Shown: positions 43,849-52,384 of the stretch, one piece after another | Numbering within the stretch: the first letter of the stretch is position 1 | Layout of the letters: each line of letters begins with the position of its first letter | From: Dyadobacter jiangsuensis | GTDB taxonomy: Bacteria; Bacteroidota; Bacteroidia; Cytophagales; Spirosomataceae | DNA length: 64,000 bases | Assembly: GCF_003014695.1 (NCBI RefSeq) | Contig: NZ_PYAS01000003.1 | Coordinates: 62,001 to 126,000 of the forward strand | Direction: 5' to 3' | Translations under genes and position numbers: made by a program | Notes under the pieces: model-generated | Database searches by the model: none | What the model saw: the letters and a program-made list of their open reading frames with translations, nothing else | Told to the model about the DNA's origin: nothing

Positions 43849-45315
43849 TCAAAACACTTTTCTTTTCGCCTGCGTGGTAATCGGAATCGTGCATTTGGCA
43901 ATCTTTTCTTTTTCATTACCGGAAGCGGTAATATCCACCACATTTTTCAGGTCGTCGAGGATAAAGGTAAAACCATTTTGCTCCTGTGTTTTTTCAATCG
44001 GCTTGAAATTCCCCTCGGTGGCATAAGCGAGCAGCATTTCAAATCCAAAAGGCGCAGCGCATTCAAATTTTTCAGGTATTTCAATCCATTTATCAACGGC
44101 ATCGGCAGCAATCCTGAAATCGTCATTGCGCAGCCGCACGATATTTTTGGCCGCATCACGGTAAATCATCCGAACCGTGCAGGGTTTGTTGGCCCTTACT
44201 TTCAAACGCATAATATCCCCCTCGCGGTAGGACTGAGGCCCATACCCTTTGTCGGTACTCACTTCAAGCACGAGTTCGGGCGCTGTTGTTTCCCTGTTTG
44301 TCGTTTTTTGATCGGTGATCTCCCGCATGCGCTGCGCCTCGCGTACGAGCTGTTCGGCTGGCTCGATTTCCGCATTCGGGATGTTGAGCAGCAGAATTTC
44401 GGCCAATAATTCATTGCCCACCGGCTGGTCGTGCCCGTCAAACAGCTGCACCCCGATTTTCAGGAAGTTGCCGGCCTTCTGATAACCGCCTTTCAGTTTC
44501 AGCAATGCATCGAGGCTTCGTGTTGTGCCCAGGCCGATCTGAATGTCGCTGTTCGCGCGCGTCAGGGCCGATTTCAATGTGCCGGTGAGTTGTTTGGAAA
44601 AATCATTGGACACGCCCAGGCCCTGGAACGTGATCTCCTCGATCACCAGCCTGGTGACGCCGCTTTTGGGAATGGCACGCGCCACTTGTCCCGATAGCTT
44701 GTCGATCACCTCGGGCAGGGTTATGAATTCGAGTGGGTTACGCTGGTCGGTGAGCGAAATGGTCCCTTTGCCTTTATCTTTCCAATCGGTGTCCATGAAC
44801 CCGATCCGGGCTTCGGTAACCTGGTTTTCGGCGACTTTGATAAACACCCCGGCGCGGCAGGGTACGTTTTCGAGTTGCAGGCGTTTCGCACCCTGATAAT
44901 TGCCGAAAAGCGTTTTGGAACCGTAAAACAGTACGAGATAACCTTCGGGAATGGCCTTGAACTCAGCCTCTTCCCAGTCGGCATGGTAGGTGAGTCCGCT
45001 TTTTTTGTAGCTGATGAACGCGATTCGCTGGTATTCGTTGAAGTCAATGGTTTTGGTGCCCTTGTTGTCGGGTACGAGGTCATTTTCGAAACGGGCATCG
45101 TCGCGCAGGCTTGCGCGCATGCGATACGTGGCCTCGTCACGCTCCTCGGAATCAATAATATATGGGTTTGTCAATAGCCCGAATGCCGATTCGAAGTCTT
45201 TCAGGACTTGCTTCACCCGGTCGGCCGCTTTGATCTTGTAATACGGGCTCAGCTCTTGCCCAAACGAACAATGCAGCGGTAAAACAAAGAACAGGGCGGC
45301 CAGGAACCGTTTCAT
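43849..45315 (-). CDS. Secreted DUF4384 protein
   Basis: A 488-residue exported protein with a signal peptide (ALFFVLPLHCSFG). The middle (about 190-330) has mixed strands and helices of unknown type. Residues about 325-430 match DUF4384: ELVLEVSTDKGYGPQSYREG, then PCTVRMIYRDAAKNIVRL and FGFEMLLAYATEG. DUF4384 domains are often attached to or encoded with caspase-fold and other proteases and are predicted beta-sandwich binding modules. It follows the second caspase gene by 19 bp and precedes the sigma gene by 34 bp. Confidence 0.82.
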   Translation of the reverse strand: MKRFLAALFFVLPLHCSFGQELSPYYKIKAADRVKQVLKDFESAFGLLTNPYIIDSEERDEATYRMRASLRDDARFENDLVPDNKGTKTIDFNEYQRIAFISYKKSGLTYHADWEEAEFKAIPEGYLVLFYGSKTLFGNYQGAKRLQLENVPCRAGVFIKVAENQVTEARIGFMDTDWKDKGKGTISLTDQRNPLEFITLPEVIDKLSGQVARAIPKSGVTRLVIEEITFQGLGVSNDFSKQLTGTLKSALTRANSDIQIGLGTTRSLDALLKLKGGYQKAGNFLKIGVQLFDGHDQPVGNELLAEILLLNIPNAEIEPAEQLVREAQRMREITDQKTTNRETTAPELVLEVSTDKGYGPQSYREGDIMRLKVRANKPCTVRMIYRDAAKNIVRLRNDDFRIAADAVDKWIEIPEKFECAAPFGFEMLLAYATEGNFKPIEKTQEQNGFTFILDDLKNVVDITASGNEKEKIAKCTIPITTQAKRKVF

Positions 45316-45334
45316 AGCATACTGAACGAAAATG

Positions 45335-46588
45335 TTACCTGGTCCGGTTAAGGATCAGTTCACGGGTGAGCAGGCTGTTTTCCATCGGGATCTGCTGCCG
45401 GTTGGTCAGTTCCATGACCCGCACCCGCACGGTACGGAAAATATCTTCCAGGCGCAGGTCAGGCACGTCCAGGGCTTTCAACAGCTCCGATGTATACGGA
45501 CTGTTTTTGCCGTCACCATCCAATGCAGTCGACCCGGGTTTGGTCGAAAACGTAATGAGTGTGCCCGGAGGCGCGCTCATGCTTGCGAGCCCTTTCGTGC
45601 CCGAGCTGCGTGTCCAGGTGCGGCTCAGCGGGTTATCGCGGCAGGCGTCCAGGATCATAATGTTCGTTCTTTGCGAGTTTTCGTCGCTGGCGGACATCTG
45701 GTCGAGGATCTCGTCGGCGGCAACGGCCAGCACTTTCAGCTCCATTTCGGATTGCGGGCTGATGTCCACCGGCATCAGGTAATTTTTTCCAGCCACCTGA
45801 ATACCATGGCCGGCATAATAGAACAGCGCCACTTCGAAATCCTGGCTTTGCACGCTGCTGCCGAACTGCGCTACGGCAGCCCGGAGGTCGCCCTGGTTGG
45901 CATCGATCCGCTCGATGACCGTGAAACCGAGCCCGGTTAGCTTTTGGGAGATGGCTTTCGCATCATTTTCAGGGTTCTGTAATTTGCTGCCCGACTGGTA
46001 TTTCGAATTGCCCACCACCAGCGCAATGCGTTTTTTGGCTTTTTCATATAAGATGGAAAGGGTTTCGGATTGGCCGGCACCCGATCCATTGCTGGCGATC
46101 AGTCTGATGTTGTTTTTCCCTTCTTTCAATGCGATTTGCTGTGAAATCTGCACGCCGCCGGAGCAGCCCTCTTCTTTCACCGTTTTGAATGACCGCGTGG
46201 CAACCGGGGCCAGTGCGCCATTTACTTCGATCTGTATTTTTTCGGGCTCGTTGGCTACACAGGCACTCAGCCTAACCTCGGGCTTGTCGCTGTAAGCAAT
46301 ATTGCTCAGCCATTTGATCTCCGGCTTTCCAGCGGCATGGAAGGCGTTGAAAACATCCTTGATGCCATTGTTGTACACAATTTCGGCAATATCCCTGACG
46401 GGCACGGTTACGAGGCCCTTTCCATTCGCAGATTTGTACTTTACCTGGTCGGGATAAACCTCCTTGATTTCCACCACTTTCTTTTCACGCGTGCGCAAGT
46501 AAAGTGTGTCGGCGTCGCCCGCAACGGCCGGCTCCCAATGGCATAACGCCGAACAGGTGAGGGCAAAAAGGGTAAAAATGTGTTTCAT
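45335..46588 (-). CDS. Secreted caspase-family (C14) protease
   Basis: A 417-residue exported protein. Signal peptide 1-23. Residues about 25-80 form an N-terminal module (LYLRTREKKVVEIKEVYPDQ, then VPVRDIAEIVYNNG) also found in the protein encoded next upstream. An Ig-like stretch follows (about 90-185). The caspase fold covers about 190-417: KRIALVVGNSKYQ, catalytic histidine 261 in YYAGHGIQVAGKNYL, and catalytic cysteine 316 in LDACRDNP. These are intact, so it is probably an active protease with metacaspase-like specificity, acting in the periplasm or outside. Confidence 0.94.
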   Translation of the reverse strand: MKHIFTLFALTCSALCHWEPAVAGDADTLYLRTREKKVVEIKEVYPDQVKYKSANGKGLVTVPVRDIAEIVYNNGIKDVFNAFHAAGKPEIKWLSNIAYSDKPEVRLSACVANEPEKIQIEVNGALAPVATRSFKTVKEEGCSGGVQISQQIALKEGKNNIRLIASNGSGAGQSETLSILYEKAKKRIALVVGNSKYQSGSKLQNPENDAKAISQKLTGLGFTVIERIDANQGDLRAAVAQFGSSVQSQDFEVALFYYAGHGIQVAGKNYLMPVDISPQSEMELKVLAVAADEILDQMSASDENSQRTNIMILDACRDNPLSRTWTRSSGTKGLASMSAPPGTLITFSTKPGSTALDGDGKNSPYTSELLKALDVPDLRLEDIFRTVRVRVMELTNRQQIPMENSLLTRELILNRTR

Positions 46589-46619
46589 GGAACGTTGTAA
46601 AAGGTAATACAGGGCAGGG

Positions 46620-47414
46620 CTAAAACGAAAGCGCGATTTTCAGACCGGTCGTCTGGTAGGATGCATCGTAGAATGGCTGCAATGAAAGCTCTTTCTGTTT
46701 TCCGGCGAGCTCCGTCCGGGTTTTTTGAGCTAATTGCATATTTCTAAGCCCGATCAAGTCCAGCGCAAGGCCGCCGATCAACGCGGCTGCCCCGCCGTAA
46801 ATACCGGGCGAGGCAAATGCAGAGAAGCTTTCCTGTTTTTGGAGGTCGGCGGCAGGCGGTGCGGTTTTGTAATTCGTCTGGTACCACGTTGTGTACGAGT
46901 CGTTGGTGCCCTGAACGGCCGTTTTGTATTTGTTATAGTCGCCTGTCAATTTTAGTATCGTAATGGCTCCGGCTACAATGGCCACGCTGCCCGCGGTGAG
47001 GAACGTCATGCTTCTTTTCTGGTATTTTGCAATTTTGCGTTCCAGCGCCTCCGTATTCACCGGCGTGTTTCTTGCCGGCTCCTGCGTTACTTTTTCCGGT
47101 TCGGTTTTGGGCTCCGTTTTTCCATTCTCATATTCGATTCGCAGTACATCGGTTCGAAAAAGAAAATAGTCGGGACCGCCGGGATTGTCATACCTTTTAA
47201 AGCGGATGTATTGGGAATCGGTGCCCAAAACTTTTGCTTTGATTTCCTTTCCGTTTTTTTGAATGATTTTGTCCTGTGCGTTGGCTGTGAAGGAAAAGAA
47301 AACGCAAAAAAGTACCGTCAAAGCGGGCATTGCAATTGCTTTCAGGAAGAAAGTATTTCCGTCGTTGCCTGTCTTTTTGCCTTTATTTTGACTGGTAGAG
47401 AATGACTTGTCCAA
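46620..47414 (-). CDS. Exported/membrane protein sharing the caspase N-terminal module
   Basis: A 264-residue protein of unknown function. The N-terminus holds a hydrophobic signal (MPALTVLFCVFFSFTANAQ), so translation may begin at the ATG at 47330. Residues about 48-100 read DKIIQKNGKEIKAKVLGTDS, then YFLFRTDVLRIEYENG, which matches the module at the start of the downstream caspase (same spacing of K-, Y- and E/I-rich strands). Two transmembrane segments follow (about 138-160 and 210-230). A C-terminal strand ends LKIALSF. It lies 31 bp upstream of the caspase gene. Confidence 0.75.
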   Translation of the reverse strand: MDKSFSTSQNKGKKTGNDGNTFFLKAIAMPALTVLFCVFFSFTANAQDKIIQKNGKEIKAKVLGTDSQYIRFKRYDNPGGPDYFLFRTDVLRIEYENGKTEPKTEPEKVTQEPARNTPVNTEALERKIAKYQKRSMTFLTAGSVAIVAGAITILKLTGDYNKYKTAVQGTNDSYTTWYQTNYKTAPPAADLQKQESFSAFASPGIYGGAAALIGGLALDLIGLRNMQLAQKTRTELAGKQKELSLQPFYDASYQTTGLKIALSF

Positions 47415-47465
47415 AACGAAGGGGATTGATAGTGAGAATTTGATTTAAAAATAATCAATCATTTA

Positions 47466-48941
47466 TTATTGGTGTACTATTTTCACAAGAATAGGTACCA
47501 CACTTCCTTTGGGATCTCCTTTTACTTCGTAAGCGATTTTACCCGATTCGTAGGCGATTTCTTTGGGAGATATAAATTCTTCACCCAATGCCGCATAAGC
47601 CTTTTGTACGATGGTACCCTCCGCCTTTTTGACTTTGTTGGCCAGCTCGTCGAGGTTCAGCTCGTTTTGAGATATGAATACCACGAAATAATCTTCCCCT
47701 TTCACTTCGTCGAGCGTGAACGAGGTATTGGCCGATGGCATCAGTACGGTGCTGTTAGCGGGTACCATGGCGCTGGTTACCACTTCCTCGGAGTTGTAGG
47801 GGAACAGCGCCGACACACGATTTTCCTGGTCGGAGCCGAGGATGTACACGTAGGATTGTTTTGTATTGCTGATCATCATTTTGAAGCGCGTGCCCGATGC
47901 ATACGGCTGGCTCATATTATAAGTGATCATTTCGGTTTTGCTGTTTGGTTGGTCGGGTGTTACCTGGATTCCCTTGTAAACCATGGAATGCACAGCCATG
48001 CCGCCGCTTCCGATCGAGAAGTCGACATTGCCTTTCAATGTAATGGTCTGTGGCTGAGGTTTGGCTGGTGGTTCGGGGAAGATCTGGTAGGCATTTCTGG
48101 TAAAACGGACGAGGTCGTCGTATTTGGCCCAGGTGTAGCCGTTGCTTCCCCAGTTTTTTCCCCAGCTGTTGGCAATGAGGAACGAGCCGCCTTTCACGCT
48201 GTCGTCATAGCCTACGATGGCCATAGCGTGGCCGCCTGCGGTATTGTCGACGCTCTCGCCGGGTGCTGCCTGCCAGTGTTCGGTAGCCTCCTCGATGAAC
48301 GAAGGCGGCACCATCATCCCGATCAGTACGGCGTTTTTACCTTCCACGAGTGCGGACTTGATCGCATTGATACGCTGCTCAGGCGTCGCATCCTTGTCTT
48401 TCGGATTGAAGAGCGTCGCATAATCGGCGATTTTGTAGTTAGCCGCTTTTTCATCGCACTGGTCGTACTTGGCGTCGCAATCCGCGGGTGCACAACTCAG
48501 GAGTGCGGTACCCTTGGTTTTCATCACTTCCAGGGCGTCTTCCAGGAAAACGCCTTCTGCACAGCCATTGTCAAGGCCGGATTTGACCTGTCCGTACAAC
48601 CAGCTGGGGGAGAATGCCGTTGTCGCGATTTTGGCCGGTTGATTGCTCAGTCCCTGCTTGCCGGCTTCCATGGCCGTGCGCATGTAATACGCGGCCGACC
48701 ATCCCACGCAGGTTCCGTCCGCTCCCTGGTCGGCAATTTCCGGCAGGAACTCGCGGATGCTGTACGATGCGGGCATAGCGCCTTTGAGTCTGACATTGGA
48801 CGATTTGCGCGGGAGGCGCAGGTATTTGGCGTCGTCCATTTTTAATCCCATCCGGCGGGTTTGGGCCAGGGATTCGGATGCTGGGAAAACAGCGGCCCAT
48901 GCGAGCATGGATAAAGCGGCAATTTTAATGGAGGATCTCAT
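47466..48941 (-). CDS. Secreted papain-family (C1) protease with DUF4384-like tail
   Basis: A 491-residue exported protease. Signal peptide ending SLAQ (residue 27). The papain fold covers about 55-290: catalytic cysteine 78 in DQGADGTCVGWSAAY, histidine 238 in AGGHAMAIVGY, and asparagine 258 in NSWGKNWGSNGYTW. No propeptide of the usual size is visible. Residues about 300-491 resemble DUF4384 (SYVYILGSDQENRVSALFPY, FTLDEVKGEDYFVVFIS). Its intact triad predicts activity. It lies in the middle of the operon, 51 bp upstream of the membrane-protein gene. Confidence 0.92.
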   Translation of the reverse strand: MRSSIKIAALSMLAWAAVFPASESLAQTRRMGLKMDDAKYLRLPRKSSNVRLKGAMPASYSIREFLPEIADQGADGTCVGWSAAYYMRTAMEAGKQGLSNQPAKIATTAFSPSWLYGQVKSGLDNGCAEGVFLEDALEVMKTKGTALLSCAPADCDAKYDQCDEKAANYKIADYATLFNPKDKDATPEQRINAIKSALVEGKNAVLIGMMVPPSFIEEATEHWQAAPGESVDNTAGGHAMAIVGYDDSVKGGSFLIANSWGKNWGSNGYTWAKYDDLVRFTRNAYQIFPEPPAKPQPQTITLKGNVDFSIGSGGMAVHSMVYKGIQVTPDQPNSKTEMITYNMSQPYASGTRFKMMISNTKQSYVYILGSDQENRVSALFPYNSEEVVTSAMVPANSTVLMPSANTSFTLDEVKGEDYFVVFISQNELNLDELANKVKKAEGTIVQKAYAALGEEFISPKEIAYESGKIAYEVKGDPKGSVVPILVKIVHQ

Positions 48942-48981
48942 TTCTGATAGTTGGATTACGGTAAATATGGATTTAGTCAGG

Positions 48982-49536
48982 TTACTTTTCGGTTAATGTG
49001 AGCTCGATGATCTGCCAGTAGCTTTCGGACGCTGCCCGTTCACGTACCGGTTTTCGTTTCACCGACGTGACTTTTTCGGGGATCGGATAGTCGCCGTCAA
49101 ACCGGCTTACTTCGTGGAAAGTGGTGCTGCGGCAATACCAGCGGTCGTTCGGGCCTTTGCGGAACAGGTCGTTCAATACCAATGTGGCTTTTTTGAGTTT
49201 GTAGGTAGCCTGGCGGTCGCGGGCGCGGGTGAGGAATTCGCCGCGGGTGAGGCGCAGGTGCTGGCCGTCGGAGGTTTCGAGATTGATATATCCGCTTGTT
49301 GTAAAAAGGGAATCGCTCTGGTCGCGGAGCCGTATGAATTCGCTGTCTGATACACGATGTTGCAGCTTGCCGATGAATGCCAGTGCCGTGTCGATTTTCG
49401 CTCTGGCCGAAAGGTCGATTAACGAGCCCAGGCGTTCCGATGCTTCGGCCGCCGGGCTTCCAGCCGCCGCAGACCACGCGAACATCGCTACGAACAAGGT
49501 TCTGAACATCAGGTTTAAAATCGGACTATTTTTCAT
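48982..49536 (-). CDS. Secreted protein with NTF2-like/caspase-associated domain
   Basis: A 184-residue protein. Signal peptide 1-24 (LFVAMFAWSAAAGSPA). The mature protein begins with a long helix and a short strand set (IDTALAFIGKLQHRVSDSEF, then RDQSDSLFTTSGYINLET) and ends YWQIIELTLTEK. The pattern matches those of the two preceding gene products and the C-terminus of the first caspase. No catalytic residues can be named. The family is not recognised. Confidence 0.65.
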   Translation of the reverse strand: MKNSPILNLMFRTLFVAMFAWSAAAGSPAAEASERLGSLIDLSARAKIDTALAFIGKLQHRVSDSEFIRLRDQSDSLFTTSGYINLETSDGQHLRLTRGEFLTRARDRQATYKLKKATLVLNDLFRKGPNDRWYCRSTTFHEVSRFDGDYPIPEKVTSVKRKPVRERAASESYWQIIELTLTEK

Positions 49537-49590
49537 CAGCGTTTATTTTAAAGGTTTTGTAACTTAATCCTCCCGGCATACAAAACCTTA

Positions 49591-50415
49591 TCACTTCATA
49601 ACTGCATTTTTTTCGATGAGGTCGCTGATCAGCCAGCCTGAATTCTCCTTTTCCCGTATAAACTCGCTCAGTTCGATTTCCCAATCTCCGGCAGCCAGGT
49701 AAATTTTGTTGGATACCACCGCTTCGGCAGTCATGCGGCCGCTTTGCAATGCGTTTTCGACTTTCCGCCATGCAGCATCGCGGCATTCCAGGCAGGGTGT
49801 AAAAGGCGCGAGGCTCTGGTAATCGTCCAACCCGCGCAGCAGCGGCACGAAACTCACCTCGTGGGCATTGGGCGGCAGCTCCACCTTGTTTTCTGCTGAG
49901 TGGCTTTTGCGTGTATTCAGTTTCTCTTCTGGTAATTGGGCAGGGGCTATTACCCTGGTTACGTGCCAATAGGCGGCGCTGTCGGCGGTATAATCCTTGC
50001 GTAAATGCACGGTAAGCGTATCCAACGTGCCATTGTAGCCCACTTTGAGTCCGATTTTCGCAGTTACAGGCCCGCGTTTCGGCATCTTTGTGTGTTTCTC
50101 GGTTACTGTTTGAATGAATAGGTTGACTTTGTAGCCATACGCATCGTGGATTCTTCCTGAGACAGATAGCCGCTGGTCATCTTCATTAAACAATTCAAAC
50201 ATGCGCATTCCTCCTGCATTATCACTTGTCGACGCATTGAAACGATTTATAAAATCGCTTACATGTTTGATTTGCCCATTCATATAACTTTCTGATAGCC
50301 CTTTCCGCACGTTGATTTTTATCGTATCAGCCCGCGGAGCAGCGACCTGTGCATGCAGTTCCGAAAGGGGAACGAGCAGGGTAAATAGCCAAAGGTTGGT
50401 CATGCTGGTTGCCAT
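49591..50415 (-). CDS. Secreted protein, FI-RFN helix type, unknown function
   Basis: A 274-residue protein with a signal peptide (WLFTLLVPLSELHAQ). The segment KHVSDFINRFNASTSDNAGG, then MFELFNED, resembles a domain found in small exported Bacteroidota proteins. A strand-rich part (VNLFIQTVTEKHT) and the phrase YWHVTRVIAPAQ follow. A CXXC pair (FTPCLECRDAA) lies near residue 210. The start codon overlaps the stop codon of the preceding gene by one base, which suggests translational coupling. Confidence 0.65.
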   Translation of the reverse strand: MATSMTNLWLFTLLVPLSELHAQVAAPRADTIKINVRKGLSESYMNGQIKHVSDFINRFNASTSDNAGGMRMFELFNEDDQRLSVSGRIHDAYGYKVNLFIQTVTEKHTKMPKRGPVTAKIGLKVGYNGTLDTLTVHLRKDYTADSAAYWHVTRVIAPAQLPEEKLNTRKSHSAENKVELPPNAHEVSFVPLLRGLDDYQSLAPFTPCLECRDAAWRKVENALQSGRMTAEAVVSNKIYLAAGDWEIELSEFIREKENSGWLISDLIEKNAVMK

Positions 50416-51020
50416 CAGAAACCCGGAATCGGGACGGTATCCCTCACGGTGATATCGCCGAAGAATATCTTCAAATCCTCCTTACCCGCCTGTGCGTATA
50501 CGGCGGCGCTTTGCGCGGTCACGCGGATGTCCTTGCGGTCGCGGCTACCGTAAATGAGGTTGCCCTTTTTGTCCATCCCCTTAAACTGCTGGTAGTACGT
50601 CGCGGTAGCGTGGTAATTACCGTCGGTACCTTTCTCAAACTCCGACACGACCGCAGCGTCGTAATAGGTGATTTCCACCTTGTCGAACTTCACATTCATC
50701 AGATTTTTGAAGTAGATCCGCACGGGTACGGACGATATCGTGCCATTCCGGCGGGATACCTGCACGTAAGGTGTGCGCCTTTTCCCATTCACCATATAAT
50801 CTTTTTCGAAAAGGCTTACCGCCAGCTCCACGGCTTGTTCGCGTTGCTCGATCGAGAGACTTTTGTCAGCAATGAGGGAAATATAAAGTTGCAGGTCGTT
50901 GACGCGCTGCTGAGTGAGTTTCTGAAACTCTGCCAATCTTTTCTGATCCATTTCGGGTTGCGCATGCAGTCGCCCGATGCCGGAAAAAAGAAGCAGGAAA
51001 ATGTAAATGTATTTCATCAT
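50415..51020 (-). CDS. Secreted protein with caspase-associated domain
   Basis: A 201-residue protein with a signal peptide (YIYIFLLLFSGIGRLHAQ). The body matches a Bacteroidota domain: QQRVNDLQLYISLIADKSLS, then EQAVELAVSLF, VSRRNGTISSVPVRIYFKNL, and a C-terminal KIFFGDITVRDT. The same domain appears at the C-terminal end of the caspase encoded just upstream, so the two may have arisen by duplication and splitting. Predicted fold: NTF2-like. It is 20 bp from the caspase gene. Confidence 0.7.
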   Translation of the reverse strand: MMKYIYIFLLLFSGIGRLHAQPEMDQKRLAEFQKLTQQRVNDLQLYISLIADKSLSIEQREQAVELAVSLFEKDYMVNGKRRTPYVQVSRRNGTISSVPVRIYFKNLMNVKFDKVEITYYDAAVVSEFEKGTDGNYHATATYYQQFKGMDKKGNLIYGSRDRKDIRVTAQSAAVYAQAGKEDLKIFFGDITVRDTVPIPGF

Positions 51021-51040
51021 GGTAGGGGCGGGTAAATGGG

Positions 51041-52165
51041 TTACTTCGTTTTACGGATCTCCTGCAATGTCACCAGGTCGTAGGTACACCCACTTCCCAG
51101 GGTCGAAAGCCGCTCCACGAAATTGAACTCGTCGATCAGCGGGGCGGTGTTCACGATCCTTTTCAGAAAGAGGTCGATAGGCTGGGTTTCCACCGGCTTC
51201 TCAGGGTCGCTCATGTAGATGCTTACCTGTGCCGAAGGGCCGAAAAAGCCCTTTTGCCCCAGAGCCCGCAATTTGTTACGTTCATTGAAGCCCAGTTTTT
51301 CGTCGGCAAGTACATTCAGGAACCGATTGATTTCCGTAAAGCTGGATTCCGGGCACGGCAATACCGTTTCGGGAAAGCTGCGCACCCATTGCGAATGGTG
51401 TTTCAGGGAATCCGGCAGGCTTTTCAGGCTTTCCTGTAAACGGTTTTCGGCATCGGCGAGGAGGGTTTCCCACGACACATGCGTATTGTGGTTTTCGGCA
51501 TAGGCCATCGCCTGCATCCATGTATTACTGTAAAAACTGCCTTCATTGGGATGTGCGGTGGCTCTTTCGCCTTTTTTTGCACTGCTGATGAGCAAATCGC
51601 CGTTGGCTTCCACGAAGAGCTTGCGGAGGATTTTGGTATCCTGCGTCACGCTGATCCCTTTCAGAACGGGCGTGGCCGAACGCATTCCGCGCCTGCCCGG
51701 AAACAGGTTATTGCAGCAATCGCCCAGGGTCAGGCAAAAGCGTGGTTTTTTGTTTTTTAGCAACCGGTGAACCGTTTCCAGTTCCATATTTTCGTCTTTC
51801 AGATAAAGAATAGGGAAGTTGCTTTTTTCGGTGCTGGTATTGATTCCGTGGCCGGTATAATAAAAGAAAATGATGTCCTCCGGTTTGCATTGTATTTTGG
51901 AAATAGCTTCCTGAATGCCGCCTTTCCCGAATTTGTCCTGATTGCAAATCAGCTCCTGGTAATTGTATTCGATTTTTTTGGAAATGTTCCGCAGCATCCC
52001 CGACATTTCTTCCAGGTCTTTTTCGCAACTCGCACCTAATGAAGGATCTTTGGTATCCGCAACGAGCACCGCGTAAAATGATTGAGCCTTGGATAATTGG
52101 CTGATCAATAGTATAATAGCCAGTAGTCCACTGCGAAGAAAACGGAATGTTGGAAAATAAATCAT
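51041..52165 (-). CDS. Secreted caspase-family (C14) protease with C-terminal partner domain
   Basis: A 374-residue exported protein, first gene of the operon. Signal peptide about 1-28 (LLAIILLISQLSKAQ). The caspase fold covers about 30-265: FYAVLVADTKDP at the start, catalytic histidine 106 in YYTGHGIN, and catalytic cysteine 150 in LTLGDCCNN, where a second cysteine follows directly. Residues about 270-374 (TEINRFLNVLADEKLGFNER, then IDLFLKRIVN) match the domain of the protein encoded next. The intact dyad predicts cleavage, probably after basic residues if it resembles metacaspases; this is family knowledge, not shown here. Confidence 0.92.
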   Translation of the reverse strand: MIYFPTFRFLRSGLLAIILLISQLSKAQSFYAVLVADTKDPSLGASCEKDLEEMSGMLRNISKKIEYNYQELICNQDKFGKGGIQEAISKIQCKPEDIIFFYYTGHGINTSTEKSNFPILYLKDENMELETVHRLLKNKKPRFCLTLGDCCNNLFPGRRGMRSATPVLKGISVTQDTKILRKLFVEANGDLLISSAKKGERATAHPNEGSFYSNTWMQAMAYAENHNTHVSWETLLADAENRLQESLKSLPDSLKHHSQWVRSFPETVLPCPESSFTEINRFLNVLADEKLGFNERNKLRALGQKGFFGPSAQVSIYMSDPEKPVETQPIDLFLKRIVNTAPLIDEFNFVERLSTLGSGCTYDLVTLQEIRKTK

Positions 52166-52384
52166 TGCGCCGGGTTTTGGAACAGGTCTTTCACAGAGGA
52201 TTTAAACTTCATCATGAATGCTGCATCAAACTAATTTGAGGTCAACAAATAAACATGGATTTGCTTAAAGTAAGTGAAACCTCGTGACTATTTTTTGCCA
52301 ATTGTCCGAATACAAATGGAATATTATCGAACGGTTTGGATCGGTTACCAACAATGATTATTGGCTCTTTGCAAAGCCTGTTTC

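Noticed and set aside
47469..48845. 458-codon plus-strand open frame opposite the papain protease
   Set aside because: The minus-strand gene has the full Cys/His/Asn triad; the opposite frame is compositionally odd and has no family features.
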